Assembly (NCBI GenBank): GCA_963789885.1
Contig: CAWBNB010000005.1
Location: forward strand, 1 to 64,000
Length of the DNA stretch: 64,000 nucleotides
Direction of reading: 5' to 3'
Source of the DNA: DATEDA01 sp963789885
Lineage (GTDB): Bacteria; Pseudomonadota; Gammaproteobacteria; Burkholderiales; SG8-39
The translations under genes were made by a program, and so were the position numbers. The notes beneath the pieces are model-generated. The model worked only from the letters and a program-made list of their open reading frames with translations, searched no databases and was not told the DNA's origin. This document shows positions 1 to 8,393 of the stretch, piece after piece (the first letter of the stretch is position 1; every line of letters starts with the position of its first letter).

Positions 1-1319
1 TCTGTTCGGCGCGAACACCCCATGGAAGCGGCTGGAGCTTCTCGATCCGCTGGACATCCGCCTCGTAGCTGCGCGCGGCGAGGGCGAAGAACGCCGCGGC
101 GAGCAGGCCGAACGCGGGGACCAGCGCGAGCGCCGCCTGCAGGCCGTAGCGGTCCGAGAGCACGCCCACGATGAAGGGCCCGGCGGCGAGGCCGAGCAGG
201 TTCTGGACGAGCGTGAGGACCGACAGCCCGGTCGCCCGCACGCCCGGGTGCACGACGTCGGCGAACGCTGCCGCCACCGGCCCGAGAGAGCAGGTCATGA
301 CGAAGCCCCCGACCGCGATCAACGCGAACTGCACGCCGAGCGACGTCGTCGCCGCGAAGCTCGGCGCGAGCACTGCGGCCGACGCGACGCACAGCGCGGC
401 CAAGGAGTAGAGCTTGTTGCGCAACCGCTGGGCGCCCGAGCGATCGACCACGGCGCCCCACACCACGCCGCCAACGGCGCCGCAGAGCACGACGAGCGCG
501 GCCAGGACGCCTGCCTTGTCCGGCGCGACCTCATGGACGCGGTTGAGGAAGCTCGGCAGCCAGGCCCACACGGCGGAGAGCACGATGAGCTGTGCCGATC
601 CACCCAGGCAGAGACAGAGCAGGCTGGGCGAGCGGGCCAGGGCGCGCGAGATGAACCTTACCGTGCTCGCCGTGGAGCCGGTCGCCTCGGCGGGCGCCGG
701 GGTCAGGTCCACCGTTTCGTAGTCGCGGACTTTCAGGTAAAGCAGCGCGAGGAGCAGGCCCGGTACTCCGACCACGCCGAAAGCCGCCTGCCAGCCCCAG
801 CGCGCGGCGATCGCGCCGCCGAGCGCCACGCCGAGCACCGACCCGAGAGAAGCCGCCGCCAGGAACGCGGCGAGCAGCCGCGCGCGCAGGCGCGCCGGGA
901 AGTGGCTCGCGATCAGCGCGGCGCCGACCGGACCGTAGCCGGCCTCGCCGAGCCCGACGAGCGCGCGCGCCGCGAAGAGCAGGCTGTAGTTGCGCGCGAA
1001 CATGCACGAGATCGTCGCGAGGCTCCACACCGTGGCCATGACGACGATGCTCTTCACCCGGCTGGTGCGGTCGGCGATCAGCGCGATCGGCAGCGCGCCG
1101 AGCGCGACGGTCGACCGAAACCACGGAGACGAGGCCGCCGAGCTGCTTGTCGGAGAGCCCCCACTCGGTCTTGATGTACGGCAGCAGCGAGACGATGACC
1201 TGGCGGTCGATGAAGTCGACGAGCATCAGCGCGAACGTCATGGCGAACGCGAACCAGGCCGCGCGCCGGCCCACCAGGTAGTCGTCGGCGCCCGTCGGCG
1301 GCGGTGCGTGCAGGCTCAT
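1..1319 (-). CDS. MFS transporter, 3' end outside window, frameshifted
   Basis: Inner-membrane major facilitator superfamily permease; substrate unknown. The ATG at 1319 opens a frame with a hydrophobic first helix followed by DFIDRQ, a typical start of MFS metabolite:H+ symporters. At about 1111 the frame breaks inside VVSV. Dropping one base continues the family sequence (TVALGALPIALIADR, then a helix-rich protein with a GEAGYGP-like motif) in one open frame to the window edge. The protein is therefore partial at its C-terminus and carries one +1 frameshift. It starts 15 bases after the stop of the AraC regulator upstream, so the two are probably co-transcribed and the regulator probably controls it. 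The family call is firm, the substrate is not. Confidence 0.8.
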
Positions 1320-1334
1320 TGCAGCCGCGCCGCC

Positions 1335-2406
1335 CTAGGCAGCGCGTGCCTGCTTCGCCCGCCAGACGCCCGGCGTAGCACCGCTCCAGCGCCGGAATGC
1401 CCGCGTGAAGGCGCTCGCGTCGGCATAGTCGAGCATCGCGGCGATCTGGCTTACCTCCATCGCGGAGTTCTCCAGCATCTGCTGGGCGATCTCGAAGCGG
1501 ACCTCGTCCACCAGCGCCTGGAAGTTGGTCCCGAAATCCCGCAGGCGCCGGTTCAGGGTGCGGCTGTGCATCGAGAAGAGCGCAGCGACCTGGTCCGCCT
1601 TGGCATGCCCGGTCACGAGCGCCGTTCGCAGCACGCTCCGCACCTGCTCCGGGAAGTCTTCCTGGTGCCGGGCCTCGATCGCGTCGATCTGCTCGCGCAG
1701 GTGACGGCGCAGCTCGGGATCGTCGTCCGGCAAGCGGTGCGAAAGCCAGGCGGCGGAAAAGACGATGGCGTACTGCTCGGCATCGAAGCGCAGCGGCGCC
1801 TCGAAGAAGCGGCGATACGGCCCGACATCCTCCGGCCTGCGATGGGCGAACCAGACCTCGACGGGTTTCCATTCGGGCCCGCAGAGCTTCCGCAGGATGT
1901 TGCAGAACATGGCCATCGCGCCGTCGCCGGCCTGGTCGGTGGCCTCCACGCCCGGCTGATGGATTTCGTAGCCCAGAATGGCGAAGTCGCCGTGCACCGC
2001 GAGGTTGCGCGCCGGCGCCGCGCACCACCAGATGCGAGAAGCGCACGAGGCTGCGCAGCGCCGTTTCCACGTCCGGCGAGTGCTGCACCAGGAAGCCCAG
2101 CAGTCCGAGGGAGGACAGGCGTCCCGTCTGCCCGATCAGCAGTCCGAAGTGCTTGCACCCGGTCCGGGCCACGCAGTGACTGAATAGCCGTCCCCGAGCG
2201 GCCAGGGACATCACGTTACCGGGGTCGGCGAACAGTTTCGGATCCAACCCCACTTCGGCCAGGACCTCGACCGGATCCGCGCCGAGGCTTTGGAGAAGCT
2301 CGGGAATCACCGTCGTGATCCCGATCCGGACGGTCGGCGCTCCGCCCCGGCTGCGCGCGGCTTTCTGCGGGCGCACGCCCGCTACGCGTCGTCTGCTTGA
2401 TCTCAC
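1335..2406 (-). CDS. AraC-family transcriptional regulator, frameshifted
   Basis: DNA-binding regulator of the type with an N-terminal ligand-sensing domain related to PF12625 and a C-terminal AraC double helix-turn-helix. The N-terminal part (from 2406) reads ITTVIPELLQSLGADP and GLLGFLVQHSPDVETAL, typical of this subfamily. The C-terminal part (to 1335) has SMHSRTLNRRLRDFG and YADASAFTRAFRRWSG, the two HTH motifs. The halves lie in different frames and join by one extra base near 2005-2025. The ligand is unknown. It sits directly upstream of, and in line with, the MFS gene. A pair of direct repeats 20 bases upstream of its start may be its operator. The start at 2406 is uncertain; a GTG some 25 codons in is an alternative. 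Confidence 0.85.
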
Positions 2407-2425
2407 GCAAATAGGGTAGCGGACT

Positions 2426-2461
2426 CTGTCCGAAAATGTCTATCGGCTGTCCGGTAATGTC
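2426..2461. promoter_or_regulatory. Direct repeat CTGTCCG-NN-AATGTC x2, candidate AraC operator
   Basis: Two 15-base direct repeats, CTGTCCGAAAATGTC at 2426-2440 and CTGTCCGGTAATGTC at 2447-2461, start 21 bases apart and differ at only two positions. Two helical turns between direct half-sites is the usual geometry of AraC-family operators. They lie in the divergent region between the AraC gene (start 2406) and the cupin gene (start 2669). Role inferred, not shown. Confidence 0.55.
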
Positions 2462-2668
2462 GAGCCAGCCCGGTGCCTGAGTCCTAGATTCTGCAGTCGT
2501 CGGGCGGCGAGCGCGTGAATCATGAACCCGACGGTCGAAGCGAAAGACCCCGGCTCGGTTGAGTTGAATGGCCGTTGGTGCGTAATTGGGTTTGTCCAGG
2601 CGACCGGGTCTGGCTTTGAACAAATCGCCATCACCGCCGGTCCGGTGAGGCACAAGAAGGAGCAAACG

Positions 2669-3067
2669 ATGAGAAAGAAATTGACGGATATGAACCCAGT
2701 AGACGACTTCGTCACCCGGAACACCCCGGGCCTCAAAATTTGGGATGAGCAATGGGGCGGCATGCAGTGCGCCTACCACGTCTTTGCCCCGGGTACTGAC
2801 TTCACAGACATTCTGAAGGGAAAGGGACTGGAGCACGATCTGTGCGGGGTTGAACACTGGGCTTACGTTTTGAAGGGCTCGGTGGAGGTCATTTACCTTG
2901 ACGGGACCGTTGAGATTTGCCGCGCTGGGGAAGTGTGCTTCTGGCCGGCTCCGCACAACTTCAAGTCGAAGGAAGGGGCCGAGATCATCCAGTTCAGCAC
3001 CGCTGGAGGGTTGGCTGAGCAAGGCAAGAGAGTCCAGGAGTTTGTCGCGAAACAGATGAAGAAGTAG
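2669..3067 (+). CDS. Small cupin-domain protein
   Basis: A single-cupin protein of 132 residues; reaction unknown. The beta-barrel core is recognisable from about residue 50: a VEHWAYVLKGSVEV-type strand pair, a DGTVEICRAGEVCFWPAPHNF second cupin motif split across the barrel, then a conserved terminal strand (EIIQFS). A long in-frame extension to 2522 exists, but the ATG at 2669 has a strong AAGGAG (2657-2662) six bases upstream and starts MRKKLTDM, so I use it. The DNA here is visibly less GC-rich than its surroundings, which suggests separate acquisition. It lies divergent from the AraC gene and upstream of an unrecognised protein. Confidence 0.75.
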   Translation: MRKKLTDMNPVDDFVTRNTPGLKIWDEQWGGMQCAYHVFAPGTDFTDILKGKGLEHDLCGVEHWAYVLKGSVEVIYLDGTVEICRAGEVCFWPAPHNFKSKEGAEIIQFSTAGGLAEQGKRVQEFVAKQMKK

Positions 3068-3083
3068 GGGTTGATGCACCCTG

Positions 3084-3123
3084 GTGCTGACGACTCGGAC
3101 ACGAGCGCCAACTACATCCCGTA
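3084..3123 (+). pseudogene. Remnant of a second copy of the downstream gene's C-terminus
   Basis: Just after the cupin gene the bases translate as GADDSDTSANYIP followed by TAG. The gene at 3256-3934 ends GYGADTSANYVL followed by a stop. The shared DTSANY plus an aligned stop, with near-identical DNA over GACAC-AGCGCCAACTAC, suggests the tail of a deleted paralogue. No upstream part of that paralogue is recognisable. Confidence 0.45.
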
Positions 3124-3255
3124 GACGGATCTTGGCGACCGTCGCATGGAGGCGCAAACGCGCGAGGTGACAGGCCCCGGCTTCGGCGGGGACCTGTCAA
3201 GTCGCTACAGCACGACGTGCCATAAACCAATCAGCAAACCGGAAGGAGATACCAA

Positions 3256-3934
3256 ATGAAACTGAAGCCTGGTCCTACTCGCAGAGTCCATGCCAACAAC
3301 ACCCGCGGTGCCGCGTTCTGCGGACTCGGCGCCTTTGTCGGCATCGGCAAGACCCAGCGGGCTCACGTCTATACGGCGGCGACCCTCCCGGTCGGGCCGG
3401 ACGACTACAAGAAGATCGATCCGGAGAAGCTGGCGCGCGAACTCGAAGTGGACAAGTGCGCGGTCAATAGCGGCCGCTTCTGGATGATGGACGAAGTGGA
3501 CTACGCCGGCGGAGATTCCGTGGATTTTCACGGTATCAAGATGAATTGGGCCGGAGACATGACCGGGGCCGAAATGATCGACCCAGTTCCAGAGCGCTTA
3601 CGTGCCCTCATTGATCCAGCGCAACACCATCTGGACCTTTCACGCGGGCAAGCCCGTGCATCTGCTGCGCGAGCCGGACGGCCCGGTCTGGGTCCTGCAG
3701 GAATACACCAAGGCGGTCGATCCGAGCCTGACCCCCGACAACCTCAACACGGTGGGGAGCAAGCTGAAGAACCTGCCGAAAGGCTGGAAGTTCGAAACCA
3801 AGGTGCTCAGCCAGAACCTGGTGCTGGATACGGGTCGCGCGGGCGGGTGGGCGGCCATCATTCGCGACGACCTGCACTGCACCTACCAGGGCTGCGGCTA
3901 CGGCGCGGACACCAGCGCCAACTACGTGCTGTAA
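3256..3934 (+). CDS. Unrecognised conserved-looking protein, frameshifted
   Basis: I do not recognise this protein. It starts at an ATG with a very strong AAGGAG (3243-3248) seven bases upstream. The first frame runs about 108 residues (Gly/Ala-rich start, then a charged KKIDPEKLARELEVDK helix and GRFWMMDEVDYAGG). Near 3580 one extra base moves the reading to a second frame (TQFQSAYVPSLIQRNT, FHAGKPVHLLREPDGPVW) that ends at 3934. Joined length is about 225 residues, with no signal peptide or membrane segment. The short beta-rich blocks with His and Glu could fit a cupin-like barrel, but that is a guess. It is flanked by a cupin gene and a rhodanese gene. Confidence 0.6.
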
Positions 3935-3967
3935 CCGGCAGCACAGGCTGAAGATCGGGGGTTACTC

Positions 3968-4537
3968 ATGACATTGAAGCGAGACCCGAAGCCCGCGGCC
4001 ACGGTCGATGGCAGCAAGCTGCACAAGATGAAGCAGACGACCCTCGGTCTCTACGTGACCGCCGCGCAAGCCTACGAAATGTGGAAAGCCGCACCGGACA
4101 AGGTGAAGGTCATCGACGTGCGGACCCCCGAAGAGTTCGCCTTCGTCGGACACCCGGAGATGGCCTGGAACATTCCGTTCGCCTTCGTGAGCTACCAGAG
4201 AAAGGACGGCAAGTTCACGTATGCACCGCAAATGAACACGGCTTTCGTCGCCCAGGTCAAGGAGATCGCGCAGCCGACCGACATCCTGCTGGTCACGTGC
4301 CGGTCGGGCGGGCGCGGCGGCATGGCGGTCAATCAGCTTGCCGCGGCCGGCTTCACGAAGGCGTACAACATCGTCGACGGGATCGAAGGAGACACGGTGG
4401 ACGATCCCGAGAGCGTCTTTCACGGAAAGAGGATGAAGAACGGCTGGAAGAACTCGGCGCCCTGGGTGTACGGCGTCGATCCCGAGAAGATCATCATCGA
4501 GGAAGGCGCTTCCCAGGGAATGGGGCGACAAGCCTAG
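3968..4537 (+). CDS. Rhodanese-domain sulfurtransferase
   Basis: Single-domain rhodanese of 189 residues that would carry a persulfide on Cys111. Residues 30-60 hold the CH2A-like VKVIDVRTPEEFAFVGHPE. The active-site loop is TCRSGGRGG (Cys111). The region from about 130 (YNIVDGIEGD) matches the end of the domain. There is a long insert before the loop (FVSYQRKDGKFTYAPQMN) and a C-terminal tail with KNSAPWVYGVDPEK, a layout seen in longer periplasmic-type rhodaneses, though no signal peptide is visible here. It is the first of four rhodanese domains within 9.2 kb and sits 22 bases upstream of an AhpD-like gene, so it probably belongs to one operon with it. Confidence 0.85.
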   Translation: MTLKRDPKPAATVDGSKLHKMKQTTLGLYVTAAQAYEMWKAAPDKVKVIDVRTPEEFAFVGHPEMAWNIPFAFVSYQRKDGKFTYAPQMNTAFVAQVKEIAQPTDILLVTCRSGGRGGMAVNQLAAAGFTKAYNIVDGIEGDTVDDPESVFHGKRMKNGWKNSAPWVYGVDPEKIIIEEGASQGMGRQA

Positions 4538-4559
4538 GCGCGAGGAGGAAGCAGCGACG

Positions 4560-5285
4560 ATGGCAACGGCCCCGGATGTTGCAAACACTGCCGGCAGCGA
4601 AAGCGCACGCGGTGTGGCGAAACGGACCTTTACGCCGGATAACTTCCTGAGGACGGTCGTCAACATGGCGATTTCGTTCCCCATCATCGTCCGGTCGGTA
4701 TTCAGGCCGAAGACCTCCAAGAGTCTTCGCGAAAAGGTCATGCTCGGCGTAACTGCGATCAATGACGCCCGTTTTTGCAAGTGGGGCCATGCGCATTGGG
4801 CGTTCTCGCAGGGCGTCTCGCTGGAAGAGGTCAACCGGATACTCAGCAACCGGGATGACTCGCTCGAGGAGAACGATCCCGCCGAAGTGGCGGCCATCCG
4901 GTTCGGCCAGCACTATGCCAGGCATCTCCACGAAATCGATCTCGAGTCGGCGAAGAATCTGCGCGCCTTCTTCAACCAGGCGCAGATAAGGGAGATCCTC
5001 GGGTACGTCTTCTTCATCACGTTCACGAATCTCAGCGGCAACACCGTGGATCTGCTGCTGGATCGAATTCGCGGCAGGGGTCGCCCCATCACGGTGTTCG
5101 AGGGTGTTGTCGGCGCGGTGCTCGCCCCGATCCTGCTCGTCCTGGTCCTGCTGGTGAAGGCAGGAAAGCTCTTCGGAGTAGACAAGCGGCGGGCGGCGCG
5201 GCATCGCGCCCGCCAGGCCGTGCGTCCGGGAGCCGTTGAAGACAGGAACGGCGCGGCTCAGGTGTCAACCCGGGCGATCGACTGA
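4560..5285 (+). CDS. AhpD-like (carboxymuconolactone decarboxylase fold) protein, copy 1
   Basis: All-alpha AhpD-fold protein of 241 residues. Members often act as thiol-dependent peroxidase reductases through a CxxCxxxH centre. The core (residues about 50-165) has VMLGVTAINDARFCKWGHAHW: Cys73 and His77 are kept, but the first Cys of CxxC is Ala70, so a normal disulfide cycle is not possible. A hydrophobic helix follows (about 185-205, VLAPILLVLVLLV), suggesting membrane attachment, then a basic tail. The second copy at 5676 keeps the full CGYC motif. The neighbours on both sides are rhodaneses. The call is by family, the reaction unknown. Confidence 0.8.
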   Translation: MATAPDVANTAGSESARGVAKRTFTPDNFLRTVVNMAISFPIIVRSVFRPKTSKSLREKVMLGVTAINDARFCKWGHAHWAFSQGVSLEEVNRILSNRDDSLEENDPAEVAAIRFGQHYARHLHEIDLESAKNLRAFFNQAQIREILGYVFFITFTNLSGNTVDLLLDRIRGRGRPITVFEGVVGAVLAPILLVLVLLVKAGKLFGVDKRRAARHRARQAVRPGAVEDRNGAAQVSTRAID

Positions 5286-5295
5286 AAGGAAACAT

Positions 5296-5667
5296 ATGTT
5301 GCTAAAAAAATTGAAGGCAAGGCACGACGCGATAGCGAACACGAAGCTGCCGCCGGAAGCAGTGGCGAAACTGATCAGGAACGGAGCGCTCGTGGTCGAT
5401 GTCCGGTCGAAGATCGAGGCGAGAATAGGCAGCGTTCCGGGCGCGACGAAGATTCCGCTGCTCACGCTGAAGCGCCGCGCGGACGAACTGCCGCGTGAGC
5501 GGAACATCGTGCTTTTTTGCGGCACGGGCGCCAGGGCCGGAAAGGCGAAGGAAGTACTGGATGCCGGGGGATTCAAGGCGTTCAACGGCGGCAGCTACAA
5601 GGACGTCCTGAAGATCGTCCGGGCGATCGAAAGCAACAGGGCCGCACCCGCGGGCCCGGGAAGATAG
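5296..5667 (+). CDS. Small rhodanese-domain protein
   Basis: Single rhodanese of 123 residues, probably cytoplasmic. ALVVDVRSKIEARIGSVPGA is the family's first motif (about residues 31-50, here a split signature) and the active-site loop is FCGTGARAGKA with Cys75. GGSYKDVLKI closes the domain. I chose the ATG at 5296 because AAAGGA lies six bases upstream; the frame extends further up without such a site. It lies between the two AhpD-like genes (10 and 8 bases away), so rhodanese-AhpD pairs appear twice in tandem (3968/4560 and 5296/5676), which suggests a duplicated two-gene unit. Confidence 0.85.
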   Translation: MLLKKLKARHDAIANTKLPPEAVAKLIRNGALVVDVRSKIEARIGSVPGATKIPLLTLKRRADELPRERNIVLFCGTGARAGKAKEVLDAGGFKAFNGGSYKDVLKIVRAIESNRAAPAGPGR

Positions 5668-5675
5668 CAGCGGCG

Positions 5676-6222
5676 ATGGCGACCGCACCCCCGCGGCTCA
5701 CTGAGGACGGCGCCATCGCGCGGTCGAAGCCGCCGGCGAAGATGAAGCGCACGCTCACCCGCGGCAACCTCTTCAGGACCATCGGCAACGCCGTTGCGTC
5801 GGTCCCCGCCCTCCTCGCGGCGCTGATCAGGCCGAAGACCTCCGCTGCGCTGCGCGAGAAGGTCATGCTCGGCGTGATCTCGGTCACCGATTGCGGCTAC
5901 TGCCAGTGGGGCCACAGCCACTGGGCGATGGCGCACGGCGTACCGCTGGAAGAAGTCAACCAGATCCTCGGCCAGCAGATCGAATCGCTGCAGGCCAAGA
6001 ACCCGGCCGAGGCCGCGGCGATCCTGTTTGCCCAGCATTACGCGGAGACAGCTCGACCAGTTCGATCCGGAGTCGATCGAGAACCTGCGCAAGTACTACA
6101 GCGACGCGCAGGTGGCCGAGATCCTCGCCTACGTGCGCGCGATCACGCTCGGCAGCCTGACCGGCAACACTCTGGACGCCCTTCTAGGCCGCCTCCGCCG
6201 AAATCGCATGTCGGCGACATGA
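5676..6222 (+). CDS. AhpD-like protein, copy 2, frameshifted
   Basis: Second AhpD-fold protein, parallel to that at 4560 (shared MATAP start, RGNLFRT, IRPKTS-LREKVMLGV). The redox motif is complete: DCGYCQWGH with Cys73, Cys76 and His80, so this copy can form the disulfide used in AhpD-type chemistry. The frame breaks near 6050 after FAQHYAE and continues one base on as QLDQFDPESIENLRKYYSD to a stop at 6222 (expected about 181 residues). It lacks the C-terminal membrane helix of copy 1. It starts eight bases after the rhodanese stop, so translational coupling is likely. Confidence 0.8.
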
Positions 6223-6337
6223 CATGGACTGCGCAATGACGAACGCGAGCATCCGGCTCGCGAGCACCACGCCGTGGACATCCTCGATGCGACCACATCG
6301 GCGCTCCCCGGGGTCAGCGGCTGAAGCGAGCAACGCC

Positions 6338-6664
6338 ATGCAGAAGAACCTGATTCACAACCTCCGGGCGGCGTGGAAGTCTCCCCGCTGGCGGGGGGCC
6401 CTGGTGACCGCGGTGCTGTCGGACGCCCTCGGTTTTGCCGCGGCGCTCTATCCCCCGGCGCAGTGGGCGTTGGATGCGGTCACCGCCGTGGTGCTGTTCG
6501 CCGTGCTGGGCTTCCGGTGGCCGCTTCTGCCGGCCCTGTTCATCGAAGCGGTGCCGGTCTTGCAGCTATTCCCTGCCTGGACACTGGTTGTGGCGGCCCT
6601 CGCGAGTGTGGAGAACGCCCCGCACGACCCACCGCACACAATGAAAGTGAAAGGCAGCGCATGA
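6338..6664 (+). CDS. Small hydrophobic membrane protein
   Basis: Protein of 108 residues with two to three membrane helices (about residues 20-40, 45-65, 70-90, rich in Ala, Leu and Val, with a central FRWPLLPALFIEAVP). I do not recognise the family. The ATG at 6338 (MQKNLIHNLRAAW) precedes the hydrophobic part; the longer frame from 6224 adds an unconvincing leader. Its TGA overlaps the ATG of the disulfide reductase gene (ATGA at 6661-6664), so the two are translationally coupled. It may anchor or partner that enzyme, but this is inference. Confidence 0.6.
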   Translation: MQKNLIHNLRAAWKSPRWRGALVTAVLSDALGFAAALYPPAQWALDAVTAVVLFAVLGFRWPLLPALFIEAVPVLQLFPAWTLVVAALASVENAPHDPPHTMKVKGSA

Positions 6665-8358
6665 AAGTCATCATCGTTGGCGGAGTGGCCGGCGGCGCGT
6701 CGTGCGCGGCGCGTCTGCGCAGGCTGGACGAAAACGCCCAGATCATCATGGTGGAGCGCGGGCCGTACGTGTCGTACGCGAACTGCGGCCTGCCCTATCA
6801 CGTCGGCGGCGTGATCGAGAGGGAGTCGAGCCTGCTGGTGGCGGACGAGAACACGTTCCGCACGATGTTCGCCATCGACGTCAGAACGCGCTGCGAGTGC
6901 ATCAAGGTGTCGCCGGACAAGAAGACGGTCGAACTGCGCAACGTCGCCACCGGCGAGGTGACGACCGAGTCCTACGACAAGCTGGTGCTCTCGCCCGGCG
7001 CGCCGTCGATCCGCCCGCCGCTGCCCGGCATCGACCTCCCGGGCATCTTCGAGCTGAGGACCGTTCCCGACGCGAAGGCGATCCGCGAGTGGCTCGAGAA
7101 GGGCTCGCTGTTCCTCGCCGGGATGCACCGGTACGCGGGGTTCCAGTCGGTGCGGCCGAAGACCCGCGCCGTGGTGGTCGGCGGCGGCTTCATCGGCATC
7201 GAGACGGCGGAAAACCTCATCCACCGCGGGTTCGACGTCACGCTCGTCGAGATGGGCGACCAGATCCTGGCGCCGATGGACCCGGAGATGGCGCGCATCG
7301 CCGAAGGCTACCTCGAGCGCCACGGCCTGCGCCTCGCGCTCAAGGACGGCGTGGCCGGATTCGAGCAGGGCGAGAGCGGCACCCTGAAGGTGCTCACGAA
7401 ATCCGGAAAAGCGTATCCCGCCGACATCGTGATCCTCGCGCTCGGCGTGCGTCCCGATACCGCGCTTGCCAAGGCGGCGGGCCTCGAGGTCGGCCAGCGC
7501 GGCGGTATCCGCGTCGACGATCAGATGCGCACGAGCAACCCGGACATCTTCGCCGTGGGCGACGCAATCGAGGTCAAGGATTTCGTCACCGGCGAATGGA
7601 GCCTCATCGCGCTCGCCGGCCCGGCCAACCGGCAGGGCCGCATCGCGGCCGACGTGATCGCCGGACGCGACTCGCGCTTCCGCGGCACCCAGGGCACCTC
7701 GATCATCGGCTTTTTCGACGGCGCGGCGGCCTGGACCGGCGTCAGCGAGAAGACGCTGAAGCGTCTCGGCGACACGGACTACGAGAAGACGTACCTCTAT
7801 CCGAACTCGCATGCCGGCTACTACCCGGGTGCGAAGCCGATCGCGATGAAGGTGATCTTCCGCAAGTCGAACGGGAAGCTCCTCGGCGCCCAGGCGCTCG
7901 GCGAGGACAACGTGGACAAGCGCATCAGCGCGCTCGCGGTGGCGCTGCAGATGGGCGCGACGGTTTACGACCTCGAGGAGGCCGAGCTCTGCTACGCGCC
8001 GCAGTTCGGCAGCGCGAAGGATCCGGTCAACTTCGCCGGGATGGTCGCGGCGGACATCCTGCGCGGCGACATGCCGGTCAGTCATTGGGCTTCGAGCGAC
8101 GAGGGGTTCCTGCTCGACGTTCGCGAGCCGGCGGAGCTCGCGGTGGAGACCGAGCCGCGCGCGGTCAACATTCCGTTGGGTCAACTGCGTTCGCGACTCG
8201 GCGAGCTCCCCCGCGATCGGGAAATCTTCGTGATCTGCCGCTCGGGCGGCCGCGCCTACTACGCGACACGCGTGCTGCAGCAGAAGGGATTCAAGGCGAG
8301 GACCCTCGCCGGCGGCATGCTGTCGCGAACCCACGCGGCGAACTTCTGGACCACCTGA
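6661..8358 (+). CDS. CoA-disulfide reductase-like flavoprotein with C-terminal rhodanese domain
   Basis: FAD- and NAD(P)H-dependent oxidoreductase of 565 residues of the CoADR-RHD type, known to reduce CoA disulfide, CoA persulfide or polysulfide. The FAD-binding GGVAGGASCAARLRR is at the N-terminus, and the single active Cys42 sits in SYANCGLPYHVGG. A second dinucleotide motif (VVVGGGFIGIETAENL) and TSNPDIFAVGDA follow, then the dimerisation domain, then a rhodanese domain from about residue 475 with CRSGGRAYY (Cys526). A short insert (LFLAGMHRYAGFQS) precedes the NAD motif. The frame is intact. The rhodanese would present sulfane sulfur to the flavin/Cys42 centre. Sits amid three other rhodanese genes. 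Confidence 0.88.
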   Translation: MKVIIVGGVAGGASCAARLRRLDENAQIIMVERGPYVSYANCGLPYHVGGVIERESSLLVADENTFRTMFAIDVRTRCECIKVSPDKKTVELRNVATGEVTTESYDKLVLSPGAPSIRPPLPGIDLPGIFELRTVPDAKAIREWLEKGSLFLAGMHRYAGFQSVRPKTRAVVVGGGFIGIETAENLIHRGFDVTLVEMGDQILAPMDPEMARIAEGYLERHGLRLALKDGVAGFEQGESGTLKVLTKSGKAYPADIVILALGVRPDTALAKAAGLEVGQRGGIRVDDQMRTSNPDIFAVGDAIEVKDFVTGEWSLIALAGPANRQGRIAADVIAGRDSRFRGTQGTSIIGFFDGAAAWTGVSEKTLKRLGDTDYEKTYLYPNSHAGYYPGAKPIAMKVIFRKSNGKLLGAQALGEDNVDKRISALAVALQMGATVYDLEEAELCYAPQFGSAKDPVNFAGMVAADILRGDMPVSHWASSDEGFLLDVREPAELAVETEPRAVNIPLGQLRSRLGELPRDREIFVICRSGGRAYYATRVLQQKGFKARTLAGGMLSRTHAANFWTT

Positions 8359-8393
8359 CCGGACCGCGAAGGAGCGATTCGAAGGCTTCCGGC

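Noticed and set aside
6448..8334. A 628-codon minus-strand open frame
   Set aside because: It is antisense to the CoADR-rhodanese gene, whose cofactor and active-site motifs are all intact on the plus strand.
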